A DNA stretch of 64,000 nucleotides from JALZKA01 sp033856515 (GTDB taxonomy: Bacteria; Actinomycetota; Thermoleophilia; Solirubrobacterales; 70-9), in NCBI GenBank assembly GCA_033856515.1, contig JAWVEY010000017.1:1-64000 (forward strand), read 5' to 3'. Below the pieces are notes generated by a model, which made no database searches, had not been told where the DNA came from, and saw only the letters and a list, made by a program, of their open reading frames with translations. The stretch's first letter is position 1, and the number at the start of each line of letters is the position of its first letter. Shown one piece after another: positions 9,913 to 17,644 of the stretch. The translations under genes and the position numbers were made by a program.

Positions 9913-10734
9913 ATGAGCGATTACGCATTCGATGAAGCAACCGCGCTCGCCCCGGCCGGCGAGGGTGTCTGGGATGGCGCGATCGTCGACGGATGGGCGA
10001 CGCCGCGGGGGCCGCTGGGCGGATACGTGATGGCGATCATGATGCGGGGGTTCGAGCTCGCGATCGGAGATCCGAACCGTTCGGCCCGCTCCGCGACTAT
10101 GCACTTCATGCGCCCGCCGGAGCCCGGGCCCGTAAAGGTCTATGCCCAGGTGCAGCGCACCGGCCGCTCCCTCACGACCATCAGCGGACGCCTCTCCCAG
10201 GGGGAAAAGCTGATCGGCATGGCGCTTGCTGCCTACTCGCCGCCTTGGGAAGGACCGCAACTCGAGGACACCGAGCGCATGCCCGAAGTGGAGCCACCGC
10301 AAGGTCGTGAGCCGATCAGCGTCGGCCCTCGCAAAGGCAGTCCCCCACCGGACTTCGCGCAGCGGATCACGATGCAGCCGCGCTTCGGCGAGCCGCCGTT
10401 CTCGGGTGGGTCGAGCGGCGAAGTCGGCGGCTGGATGGGCCTGATCGAGGAGCGCCCGCTGGACGCGCTGTCGCTCGCTGTGCTTGCCGATGCTTGGTTC
10501 CCCGCACCGTGGCCGCGCCTATCCGAGTTCGCCGCCGCGCCCACGATCGACCTGACTGTCCACTTCCGCGTCTCGCTGCCTCTCCCCGATCAACTGCTGC
10601 TCGGCCGCTTTCGCAACCGCCTCGTCCGCGACGGCTTCTTCGACGAGGACGGGGAGCTGTGGACCCCGGACGGAACCCTCGTGGTGCAGTCGCGCCAACT
10701 GGCGCTCCTGATCGGAGCGAAGGCTTCGAGCTAG
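9913..10734 (+). CDS. Acyl-CoA thioesterase (TesB-like double hotdog)
   Basis: The protein has 273 residues, the size of TesB-type double-hotdog thioesterases. The N-terminal hotdog contains GPLGGYVMAIMMRGFE and SATMHFMRPPEPGPVKVYAQVQRTGRS. The C-terminal hotdog contains LAVLADAWFPAPWPRL and PTIDLTVHFRVSLP, the typical context of the TesB-family active-site Asp/Thr/Gln. It would hydrolyse acyl-CoA to free acid and CoA. It fits the lipid-metabolism theme of the window. Substrate length cannot be read from sequence. Confidence 0.85.
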   Translation: MSDYAFDEATALAPAGEGVWDGAIVDGWATPRGPLGGYVMAIMMRGFELAIGDPNRSARSATMHFMRPPEPGPVKVYAQVQRTGRSLTTISGRLSQGEKLIGMALAAYSPPWEGPQLEDTERMPEVEPPQGREPISVGPRKGSPPPDFAQRITMQPRFGEPPFSGGSSGEVGGWMGLIEERPLDALSLAVLADAWFPAPWPRLSEFAAAPTIDLTVHFRVSLPLPDQLLLGRFRNRLVRDGFFDEDGELWTPDGTLVVQSRQLALLIGAKASS

Positions 10735-10747
10735 GGGATTCGCCCAG

Positions 10748-12646
10748 CTACGGCTCAAGCGCAGCTTCCCAACGCTCGTTGAGCTTCCGCAGGGTCTCCT
10801 TGGCGGCGTCGTGCCGGCGGGTCGACTTCGCCGACGTGCGCGGATCGGACCAGGCGGCGGGATCCGACAGCTCCTCCTCGAGCTCGCGCAGCGCCTTCTC
10901 GGCTGCCTCGATCTCGTTCTCGAGCTTGCGGACATCCGCAACGGCTGCGCGCTCCTGAGCGCGAGCGCGCCGAGCCTCCTTGCCACGCGGAGCCTCTACC
11001 CCGGTGCCAGGCACCGTGCCTGGCACCAAGCGCTCTTTCTCGGCCTGTTCGGCCTCGCGTTCGCGGTATTCGGACCAGCCGCCGTTGAAGACGCGGAGCT
11101 TGTGGTCCTCGACCGCGACGGTGCGGGTGCCGACGGCTTCGAGCATCGCGCGGTCGTGCGAGACCAGGAGGAGCGAACCCGTGAATCGGGCGAGCGCGTC
11201 CTCGAGTGCCTCTCGGCTCTCGAGGTCCAGGTGGTTGGTCGGCTCGTCGAGGATGAGGACGTTGGTCTCGGATGAGACGAGGAGCGCAAGCGAGAGTCGT
11301 TGCGCTTCCCCGCCCGAGAGCTGGGTGACGAGCTTGGTGACGTCGTCGCCCGAGAAGAGGAACTGCCCGAGCAGGCCGCGAGTTTTCGCCTCGGAGAGGC
11401 CGGTGGAGCGCTGCGCGTGCGCGAGGACCGTCAGCCCGGGGTCAGGCGGGACCTCTGCGTGCTGGCGCAGGTGCCCGAGCTCGACGTTGTGACCCACCTT
11501 CACCCGCCCGGAGACCGGCTCGCGCTCGCCGACGAGCACCGAGATCAGGGTGGACTTGCCCGAGCCGTTGTGGCCGATCAGGCAGACGTGCTCGCCTGCC
11601 TCGACCCATATCTCGGCGTCCTCGAAGAGCCGCTTCGAGCCGGCGTCGATGGTCGCGCCCTCCATCGCCAGCACCACCTTGCCCGAGCGCTGCGCCTGCC
11701 CGAACGAAAAGGCGAGCGACTTCGAGGCCGACGGGTCCCGCTGGGGCGCGCCGCGCTTGATGCGGTCGATCTGCTTCTGCTTCGACTTGGCCCGCGTCGC
11801 CAGCGTGTTCTTAGCGCGGAAGCGCTCAACGAATCGCTCCAGGCGGGCGATGTCCGCCTCGCGGCGTTTCGCATCGCGCTCGAGGAACAGCTCGCGGCGC
11901 GCCTTCTCGATCCGCCATTCGTGCCACGGGCCAGAGAAGAACTTGGGGCGCCCCTCGCCCAGCTCGAGCACGGAGTTGCCCACGGACTCCAGGAACCAGC
12001 GGTCGTGAGCGACCAGGATCACCGCTGCGTCCATTTCGATCAGCATCCGCTCGAGCCACTCCAGCGAAGCGATGTCGAGGTGGTTGGTCGGCTCGTCGAG
12101 CAGAAGGAGATCCGGCTTCGCTGCAAGCGCGCGAGCGAGAGACGCGCGCGTCAACTCGCCGCCTGAGAAGGTCGATAGGTCGCGATCCAGATCAGGAAGG
12201 CCGAACCCGAGCCCGCGCACCGTCTCGCGCGCCTCGTCGCGCCAGCGGTAGCCGCCCGCAATCTCAAAGCGAGCCTGCGCCTCGGCGTACGCGGCAAGCG
12301 TGGCCTCGTCCGCTTCCGAGGCCATCCGTTCCTCGAGGCTTGCGAGGGTCCGCTCGATCTCCAACACCCAGCCGAGACCGCCCACGACGTAGTCGCCGAG
12401 CGTCAGCGCAAGGTCGCGGGGAGGGCGCTGGTCGTGGAGCACGACGCGGGCGCCCTTGGCAAGCGAGACGCGGCCCGAATCCGCGGACGCCTCGCCGGCG
12501 AGGACGCGAAGGAGCGTCGTCTTGCCCGAGCCGTTGCGGCCTGAGAGCGCGAGGCGTCCGCCCCGCTCGAGCCGGAACGAAACGTCTTGCAGGAGCTGGC
12601 GCTCACCGATGAACTTGGTGAGGCCGGAGGCCTGTACGACGGCCAT
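10748..12646 (-). CDS. ABC-F family ATPase (Uup/EttA-like)
   Basis: The protein has 632 residues with two nucleotide-binding domains and no membrane segment. NBD1 has Walker A GRNGSGKTTLL, signature FSGGELTRASLAR and Walker B LLLLDEPTNHLD. The charged interdomain linker (KRREADIARLERFVERFRAK) is the ABC-F hallmark. NBD2 has GHNGSGKSTLI, LSGGEAQRLSLAL and LILDEPTNHLDL. A C-terminal coiled coil (about residues 570-630) resembles the Uup extension. Such proteins act on ribosomes or DNA and do not transport. A 25-base palindromic repeat (11003-11027) is translated as VPGTVPGTG just before the coiled coil. Confidence 0.93.
   Translation of the reverse strand: MAVVQASGLTKFIGERQLLQDVSFRLERGGRLALSGRNGSGKTTLLRVLAGEASADSGRVSLAKGARVVLHDQRPPRDLALTLGDYVVGGLGWVLEIERTLASLEERMASEADEATLAAYAEAQARFEIAGGYRWRDEARETVRGLGFGLPDLDRDLSTFSGGELTRASLARALAAKPDLLLLDEPTNHLDIASLEWLERMLIEMDAAVILVAHDRWFLESVGNSVLELGEGRPKFFSGPWHEWRIEKARRELFLERDAKRREADIARLERFVERFRAKNTLATRAKSKQKQIDRIKRGAPQRDPSASKSLAFSFGQAQRSGKVVLAMEGATIDAGSKRLFEDAEIWVEAGEHVCLIGHNGSGKSTLISVLVGEREPVSGRVKVGHNVELGHLRQHAEVPPDPGLTVLAHAQRSTGLSEAKTRGLLGQFLFSGDDVTKLVTQLSGGEAQRLSLALLVSSETNVLILDEPTNHLDLESREALEDALARFTGSLLLVSHDRAMLEAVGTRTVAVEDHKLRVFNGGWSEYREREAEQAEKERLVPGTVPGTGVEAPRGKEARRARAQERAAVADVRKLENEIEAAEKALRELEEELSDPAAWSDPRTSAKSTRRHDAAKETLRKLNERWEAALEP
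11003..11027. repeat. GTGCCWGGCAC palindromic repeat, double unit inside ABC-F gene
   Basis: Arms GGTGCCAGGCAC (11003-11014) and GTGCCTGGCACC (11016-11027) are exact inverted complements around one base. Each half is itself an odd palindrome, GTGCC-W-GGCAC. Related copies occur at 26108-26132, 35816-35826 and, degenerate, near 39351-39364. Confidence 0.85.
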
Positions 12647-12667
12647 GCGGCGAGGCGGTCCGGGGGC

Positions 12668-13042
12668 CTAAGCGGGTGCGGCCGCGCCGGGCGCGTCTTC
12701 GCGGACCTGGAACGAAGAGCCGCAGCCGCAAGCCGCGACAACGTTCGGGTTGTTCACCGTGAAGCCGGCGCCCTGGAGCCCATCGACGTAGTCGACCTCG
12801 GAGCCGAAGACGAACTGCATCGAAACCTTGTCGACGAGGACCGAGATGCCTTCGTGCTCGAAGACGTGGTCGTCATCCTTCTGCTTGTCGAGGGCGAGGG
12901 AGTACTGGAAGCCCGAGCAGCCGCCGCCGCGCACGGCGACGCGAAGCGCCTGCTCTTCGGCGTTCTCGTTCGACACGGTGAGCTCGCGGATCTTCACAAG
13001 CGCCGAGTCGGTAAGCGTCACTGCTGCTTCAGGGGCATCCAT
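12668..13042 (-). CDS. erpA: A-type Fe-S carrier / iron-sulfur insertion protein (ErpA/IscA-like)
   Basis: The protein has 124 residues. The three cluster-binding cysteines are present: Cys42 in GGGCSGFQYSL, and Cys105 and Cys107 in AACGCGSSF. VNNPNVVAACGCGSSF is the diagnostic C-terminal motif. It passes Fe-S clusters to apoproteins. It is followed on the same strand direction by an ABC-F gene after 21 bases. It belongs functionally with the BolA/Grx4 pair nearby, although on the opposite strand. Confidence 0.94.
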   Translation of the reverse strand: MDAPEAAVTLTDSALVKIRELTVSNENAEEQALRVAVRGGGCSGFQYSLALDKQKDDDHVFEHEGISVLVDKVSMQFVFGSEVDYVDGLQGAGFTVNNPNVVAACGCGSSFQVREDAPGAAAPA

Positions 13043-13075
13043 CGCTTCATATTGTATAGCCCCAACGGGCGGGGC

Positions 13076-13360
13076 TCAAGAGCGCGCAGATTTGCCGGGT
13101 TGGCCGCGCTTCCAGTCGAGGTATTCGGCGATCCGCTTCGAGTCGTAAACGATCTCCTCCGAGTCCACCAGTACAGGCACGCGGCCCTGCCCCGTCAGCT
13201 CCTCGATCTCGGGCCGGGACTTGCGGCTGTAGGGAACGCGCTCGGTGCGGTATTCGACGCCTGCACGCTTGAGCTTGCGGGCGGCAGCCCCGCACGGACA
13301 CAGGAAGTTCGTGGGCGTCGGACAGCGGTAGAGGACGACCTCTGCCTTCTTGTCGCTCAT
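13076..13360 (-). CDS. Glutaredoxin / GST N-terminal domain protein
   Basis: The protein has 94 residues from ATG 13360. This start overlaps the stop of the upstream epimerase gene by four bases (ATGA), which indicates translational coupling and argues against the longer frame starting at 13477. The thioredoxin fold carries YRCPTPTNFLCPCGAAARKLK, a Cys-rich variant of the active site, and the GST signature GRVPVLVDSEEIVYDSKRIAEYLD. The GST C-terminal helical domain is absent. It is probably a glutathione- or mycothiol-type redox protein. The substrate is unknown. Confidence 0.83.
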   Translation of the reverse strand: MSDKKAEVVLYRCPTPTNFLCPCGAAARKLKRAGVEYRTERVPYSRKSRPEIEELTGQGRVPVLVDSEEIVYDSKRIAEYLDWKRGQPGKSARS

Positions 13361-14343
13361 GTCTTTCCGCCCGCGATCTGCGCGCGCTGCCAGGTCACGG
13401 CGTCCTGGAGCGTCTCTTCGTGCGGGCGCGCCTTGAAGCCCAGCTCCGACTTCGCGCGGGTATTGCGGTAGCACCACCAGAGCATGGCCGAGCGAACCTC
13501 GTCAGGCGAGGTCGGCATCGCGACCGGCAGCGGCAGGCGGTCGCCCGCTTGAAGCATGCCCAGGAGCGCGGAGCCCGGAAGCTTCAGCCGGGGCGAGTCG
13601 ACGCCGGAGATCCGGGCCAGGTCCGCGAAGAGGCGGTCGAGCGTGAAGTTTCTGCCCGAGAGGATGTAGCGCTCGCCGACCTCGCCTTTCTTGTCGGCGA
13701 GCAGGTGCCCTTTGGCCACATCCCGGACGTCCACGATGTTGAGCCCGCCGTCGACATACGCCGGGATCCGCTTCTGGATAAAGCGCCTCACAAGCTCCAT
13801 CGAGCTTCCGCGGGGCGCGTCGGGGCCCAGAACGAAGGAAGGGTTCACGATCGTCACCGGCAACCCGCGCGCGACGAGCCGCAGCGCCTCCACCTCTGCC
13901 TCGTGCTTCGAGTTCACGTACGTGATCCCGAGGTGCCCGATATCGAAGGTCGCCGTCTCGTCGACCGGCTTCGGCTTCTTGCCGACCCCGACCGCGGCGA
14001 CCGACGACGTGAGGACGACACGCTCCACTTCAGCCTCGAGCGCCGACTCCAACACGATCCGCGTCCCGCGCACGTTTGTGTCCCAGACCGCATCGCGATC
14101 CTGGCTGCGCAGCGAAGTCCGCCCGGCGATGTGGAAGACGCGTTCGACGTCCGTCATCGCCCGCCGGACGGCGCGGCGGTCGGTCACGTCGCCGATCGCC
14201 CGCTCGAACTCGAGGTCCGAGAGAAGGTCGATGTCGCTCTTGCGGCGGGTGAGCAGGCGAAGCTCGTCGCCCCTCTTGGCGAGTGCGCGAGTGACGTGTG
14301 AACCGATGAAGCCGGTTGCTCCGGTGACCAGGGTCTTCCCCAT
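13357..14343 (-). CDS. NAD(P)-dependent epimerase/dehydratase (extended SDR)
   Basis: The protein has 328 residues with the N-terminal extended-SDR motif TGATGFIGSHVTRAL. The Ser of the active site is in VVLTSSVAAVG, and the catalytic Tyr-Lys pair is in ITYVNSKHEAE. It resembles dihydroflavonol-4-reductase or hopanoid-associated sugar epimerase (HpnA)-like proteins, but the substrate is not readable. It is coupled by a four-base overlap to the glutaredoxin-like gene downstream. Confidence 0.86.
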   Translation of the reverse strand: MGKTLVTGATGFIGSHVTRALAKRGDELRLLTRRKSDIDLLSDLEFERAIGDVTDRRAVRRAMTDVERVFHIAGRTSLRSQDRDAVWDTNVRGTRIVLESALEAEVERVVLTSSVAAVGVGKKPKPVDETATFDIGHLGITYVNSKHEAEVEALRLVARGLPVTIVNPSFVLGPDAPRGSSMELVRRFIQKRIPAYVDGGLNIVDVRDVAKGHLLADKKGEVGERYILSGRNFTLDRLFADLARISGVDSPRLKLPGSALLGMLQAGDRLPLPVAMPTSPDEVRSAMLWWCYRNTRAKSELGFKARPHEETLQDAVTWQRAQIAGGKT

Positions 14344-14382
14344 AGGCCCATCGTAGGGACGACCTGATAGACCGATGCCTGC

Positions 14383-15273
14383 ATGAATGCCTCAACAGCC
14401 GACGCCGGCACCTCGGTGGTCGTAGATACGACCGCGTACCTGCCGGACGAAACGATCGCGGAGCTCGGGATCCACCGGATCAGCCTCTACGTGACTCTCG
14501 ACGGGGTCGAGAAGCGCGAGAGCGAGATCGAGGCAGACGAGTACAACGATTTCTACGAGCGTCTCCGCAGGAGCTCTGGCGGAGCGACCACCTCGCAGCC
14601 TTCCGTCGGCGACTTCACCGCGGTCTACGAGCCGCTCTTGGCCAACGGCGGCGAGATCGTCTCGATCCACCTCTCGGCCGGGATCTCCGGCACGTACGAG
14701 TCGGCCAACCTCGCTCGTCAGGCGCTGATCGACGAGGGCAAGGGCGGCGAGCGCATTCACGTCTATGACTCGCGGTCGGCGTGCGGCGGCGCGGCCTTCG
14801 TCGCGATTGCGGCCGCGCGCGCCGCCAACGCCGGTGCCAGCGGCGCAGATGCGCTGGCCGCGGGCGACCGTTGCCGGGACGGACTGAAGATGTGGTTCGC
14901 GATCGACACCCTCGAGTACCTCCGAAAGGGCGGGCGCATCGGTGCCGCGCAGGCCTGGATGGGCTCCGCGCTTCAGATCAAGCCGATCCTCACGCTCGAA
15001 GAGGAGATCACCCCGGTCGAGCGCGTTCGCACCCGCCGGCGCGCTTTCGAGCGCATGGTCGAGTTCGGCCGCGAGCGCTACGAGTCCGGTGCGACCGCCT
15101 GGGTCGTCCAGCACATCCACGACCACGAGACGGCTCGCCACCTGGTGGACGAATGCCGCCAGATCTTCGGCGATGACCCCGTCTTCGTCTCCGAGATCGG
15201 TCCGGTTATCGGCGCGCACATCGGCCCGGGGCTGCTGGGCGTCGGCGGCGTGGACCCGAAGCTGCTCGGCTAG
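14383..15273 (+). CDS. DegV family fatty-acid-binding protein
   Basis: The protein has 296 residues, typical for DegV. The N-terminal VVVDTTAYLPDETIAELGI, the TSQPSVGDF motif and ISGTYESANLARQ around the fatty-acid carboxylate site are all recognisable. So is the second half, LKMWFAIDTLEYLRKGGRIG with HIGPGLLGVGG. DegV/FakB proteins present fatty acids to a FakA kinase. No fakA is seen here. The context of many acyl-CoA genes agrees with a lipid-handling role. Confidence 0.9.
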   Translation: MNASTADAGTSVVVDTTAYLPDETIAELGIHRISLYVTLDGVEKRESEIEADEYNDFYERLRRSSGGATTSQPSVGDFTAVYEPLLANGGEIVSIHLSAGISGTYESANLARQALIDEGKGGERIHVYDSRSACGGAAFVAIAAARAANAGASGADALAAGDRCRDGLKMWFAIDTLEYLRKGGRIGAAQAWMGSALQIKPILTLEEEITPVERVRTRRRAFERMVEFGRERYESGATAWVVQHIHDHETARHLVDECRQIFGDDPVFVSEIGPVIGAHIGPGLLGVGGVDPKLLG

Positions 15274-15276
15274 TCG

Positions 15277-15549
15277 CTAACGGCGGCGCAGCGCCAGGAA
15301 GCCGCCGACCGCGAAGCCAACTACGGCGGCGCCGATCGCGAGCTCGCGCTTGTGCTCGCGGACCTGGCGGCGCCAGTCCGTGAGCTCGCCGACGCGGCCG
15401 CGCAGGGCCTCGACGGACTTGCCGAGCTCCTCGCGCTCGCGCACGATGTCGTTGCGGATCTCCTTGGCCGAACGGGTGCCGGGCGCCGGGCGCGGGCGCT
15501 GGGCCGGCTCGACACCTGCCGGCGGGCGTGGGACCAGTTCGTCAGTCAT
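15277..15549 (-). CDS. DUF3618 family membrane-associated protein
   Basis: The protein has 90 residues from ATG 15549, inside the end of the upstream holin-family gene (8-base overlap). The DUF3618 core is RSAKEIRNDIVREREELGKS followed by a short amphipathic helix. One C-terminal TM segment (LAIGAAVVGFAVGGFLAL) ends in RRR. It is the last gene of a three-gene operon with a DUF4235-like peptide and a holin-superfamily protein, a combination known from actinobacteria. Its function is unknown. Confidence 0.85.
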   Translation of the reverse strand: MTDELVPRPPAGVEPAQRPRPAPGTRSAKEIRNDIVREREELGKSVEALRGRVGELTDWRRQVREHKRELAIGAAVVGFAVGGFLALRRR

Positions 15550-15967
15550 TGTCCGATCCTGCCTGAAGCGCTTCCCGGATCTCCTTGCCCTCCTCGATTG
15601 CCATGGCTGGCACTGGGGGAGCACCGGCTTTCATGGAGCGATAGGCGATGAGGCCGGCGATTGCGGCTACTACGAACCACATGATGGCCTCTAACAAGAA
15701 GCCGAGCCAGACGTTGTTCTCGAAGAAAAGGTCGTTCAGAAGCCAGGCGAACGCATGCATGAACATCGCGAGGCCCATGAGGACAAAGACGCCGGCGGCG
15801 ATGCCGACCACCGAGCCCTTGACGAGGCTCGTGACCTTCTCGGTGACCTCGGCCTTTGCGAGCTCGACCTCCTCACGAACGAGGTAGGAGACTCGCTCCG
15901 AGACATCGATGGCCATCTCGGCCACCGAGCGCGGATCGCGCGGGTCTGAACCGGGGGCGTCGCTCAC
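15542..15967 (-). CDS. Phage-holin-superfamily III membrane protein (Actinobacterial PF07332-type)
   Basis: The start is GTG 15967, which overlaps the stop of the small upstream gene (GTGA). The result is 141 residues. An amphipathic N-terminal helix (VSERVSYLVREEVELAKAEV) is followed by two long TM segments around VVGIAAGVFVLMGLAMFMHA and FLLEAIMWFVVAAIAGLIAY. It is a chromosomal member of the holin-like family found with DUF3618. There is no lysis gene or other phage gene nearby, so a phage origin is not supported. Confidence 0.85.
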   Translation of the reverse strand: MSDAPGSDPRDPRSVAEMAIDVSERVSYLVREEVELAKAEVTEKVTSLVKGSVVGIAAGVFVLMGLAMFMHAFAWLLNDLFFENNVWLGFLLEAIMWFVVAAIAGLIAYRSMKAGAPPVPAMAIEEGKEIREALQAGSDND

Positions 15968-16098
15968 TCGGGCGGATCCTCGTCGAAGATCTGCCGGTAG
16001 ACGACTGCGGCAACTCGCGCCGCGGCGATGCTCGCCAGCGCGCCGAACGCGGCAATGAGGCCGGTCCACGTGAGTCTCTTGACGATGTCGTTGTCCAT
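15964..16098 (-). CDS. Small DUF4235-like membrane protein (44 residues)
   Basis: This short frame runs from ATG 16098 to TGA 15966-15964. The product begins MDNDIVKRLTWTGLIAAFGA and ends IFDEDPPE, with one hydrophobic segment of about 20 residues. The pattern of K/R-x-x-W before the helix and the DPP ending resembles DUF4235, but it is about half the usual length. It overlaps the GTG of the holin-family gene by four bases, which supports real translation. It was too short for a 60-residue cut-off. Confidence 0.68.
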   Translation of the reverse strand: MDNDIVKRLTWTGLIAAFGALASIAAARVAAVVYRQIFDEDPPE

Positions 16099-16154
16099 AA
16101 GGGCTTACCTTCCCGGTTCGGGCGGGAGTAAAGCAGCCTGACCGATCCGATGGG

Positions 16155-16757
16155 CTACCGCGACTCGAGGCCGCCGCACATCGAGTCGACCAGCGTCTCC
16201 CTCGCCCGATCGAAATCTCCGTCGCCGGCCGGGATCAGCTCGAAGACCCAACCGGAGAGAAGTTGCTCGATCCCTCCGTAGAAGAACATGGAGGCCAGGC
16301 GCGGATCGACCTCCGGCCGGAACGTTCCGGCCTTCTGAGCGTCGGTGATGATCTTCTCGATCGCCTCGTACGCCTTGTTGATCTCGGGCAGGTGGGTGCG
16401 GCCGAACGAATTCGCCGCCCGCGTGACCTCGACGATGATCACCTGCATCAGCTCGGGGTCGTGCCGGTACGAGTCGATGATGAAGCCTGCAACGGCATCG
16501 AGCTTCTCCCGGCCCGATCCGTCGCCGCGGTCCACCTCGTCGATCGCGGCCAGAAGCAGCGACCAGCGCTCGGTGAAGAGCTCGTTCATCACCTCGTCCT
16601 TCGAGCGGAAGTAGTGATAGACGAGCCCGTAGGCGACCCCTGCCTCGTCAGCGATGTCGGAGACCCGGCAAGAGTGGTAGCCCTCGCGCGCAAAGACCCG
16701 GATGGCGGCGTCCAGGATCTGGCGGCGGCGATCGGTGGCGGCGGCGGCCCGTGCCAT
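16155..16757 (-). CDS. TetR/AcrR family transcriptional regulator
   Basis: The protein has 200 residues from ATG 16757. This ATG overlaps the stop of the nitrilase gene by one base (TGATG), so the two are coupled. A longer frame from 16781 is less likely. The N-terminal HTH is RRRQILDAAIRVFAREGYH, then VSDIADEAGVAYGLVYHYFRSKDEV. A C-terminal ligand-binding domain follows. The likely target is its own operon: a perfect inverted repeat lies over the predicted transcription start at 17583-17600. Confidence 0.9.
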   Translation of the reverse strand: MARAAAATDRRRQILDAAIRVFAREGYHSCRVSDIADEAGVAYGLVYHYFRSKDEVMNELFTERWSLLLAAIDEVDRGDGSGREKLDAVAGFIIDSYRHDPELMQVIIVEVTRAANSFGRTHLPEINKAYEAIEKIITDAQKAGTFRPEVDPRLASMFFYGGIEQLLSGWVFELIPAGDGDFDRARETLVDSMCGGLESR

Positions 16758-17584
16758 CAGACAGGAGCCTCCACAGGCCACTCGTAGGCGTCAGCGCGGC
16801 GGTTGGCGAGGGAGGGCAGGGACTCCCGAACCCGCCTGAGCTCGGCGAGATCGAGGTCGGCACACGCTTGGCCCTCGCCGTCTTCGACCGCCGCGAGGAC
16901 CCTGCCCCACGGGTCCACCAGCATCGAGTGGCCCCACGACTCGTAGTGCGGTTCCGCCTTGCCGACCTGGCCCGCGGCGATCACGAACGCCGAGTTCTCG
17001 ACCGCCCGCGCGCGCAGAAGGATCTCCCAATGGGCGCGGCCGGTCACGGCGGTGAAGGCGGCCGGGACGGTGAACGCGGTCGCGCCGCGAAGGGCGAGGA
17101 TGCGAAAGAGTTCGGGGAAGCGAAGGTCGTAACAGACTGTGAGGCCCAGCTCGAGCTCGCCGGCGGTCGCGGTGGCGAGCTGCTCGCCGGCACGCTCGTG
17201 CTCGGACTCCCGGTATTCGGTGCCATCGACCTCGACGTCGAACATGTGGAGCTTTCGGTAGGTCGCCGTGATCTCCCCGTCGGAGTCGATGAGGACGGAT
17301 GTGTTGTACGGCTTGCCGCCGTCGCCCGGGTCCTCGGGGACGCTCCCCGCGCAGAGGTGGATGCCAAGCTCCAGAGCCCAGGCGGCTGCCGCGCTCACAA
17401 TCGGCCCGTCCAGGGGCTCCGCCTCACTGGCGATGACCTCGCCGGGCCCGAGCAGCGCCCACTTCTCGGGCAGGCAGACGAGCTCAGCGCCGTCGGAAGC
17501 AGCGGCGCGGACGAGCTTCTCCGCGCGCTCGAGATTCGAGGCAACGTCGGAGTCCGAGTTGATTTGGATCACGGCGGCGCGCAT
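16757..17584 (-). CDS. Carbon-nitrogen hydrolase (nitrilase superfamily, Nit1/Nit2-like)
   Basis: The start chosen is ATG 17584 (275 residues). The frame can be read five codons further to a TTG, but that region holds the putative operator. The catalytic triad is complete: Glu40 in CLPEKWAL, Lys111 in TYRKLHMFDV and Cys151 in VCYDLRFPELFR. KLHMFDVEV is the signature of the Nit/omega-amidase and deaminated-glutathione amidase branch. It probably hydrolyses an amide in the cytosol. The downstream TetR gene is translationally coupled. Confidence 0.9.
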   Translation of the reverse strand: MRAAVIQINSDSDVASNLERAEKLVRAAASDGAELVCLPEKWALLGPGEVIASEAEPLDGPIVSAAAAWALELGIHLCAGSVPEDPGDGGKPYNTSVLIDSDGEITATYRKLHMFDVEVDGTEYRESEHERAGEQLATATAGELELGLTVCYDLRFPELFRILALRGATAFTVPAAFTAVTGRAHWEILLRARAVENSAFVIAAGQVGKAEPHYESWGHSMLVDPWGRVLAAVEDGEGQACADLDLAELRRVRESLPSLANRRADAYEWPVEAPV

Positions 17585-17610
17585 TGACTGACGGGTCAAT
17601 CGGGATTATA
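17583..17610 (-). promoter_or_regulatory. Promoter (-10) with overlapping palindromic operator for nitrilase-tetR
   Basis: On the minus strand a perfect TATAAT occupies 17610-17605. Starting five bases downstream is ATTGAC-CCGTCA-GTCAAT (17600-17583), a perfect 6-bp inverted repeat over the predicted transcription start and ending at the ATG. This geometry suits repression by the TetR protein of the same operon. The -35 is weak. Confidence 0.6.
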
Positions 17611-17644
17611 GGACTGGTCCAAGCAGGGAACTACGCTTGCCGCC

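Noticed and set aside
15542..15967. Prophage remnant suggested by a holin-family protein
   Set aside because: No endolysin, integrase, capsid or att-like repeats are nearby. The DUF4235/holin/DUF3618 trio is a known chromosomal arrangement.
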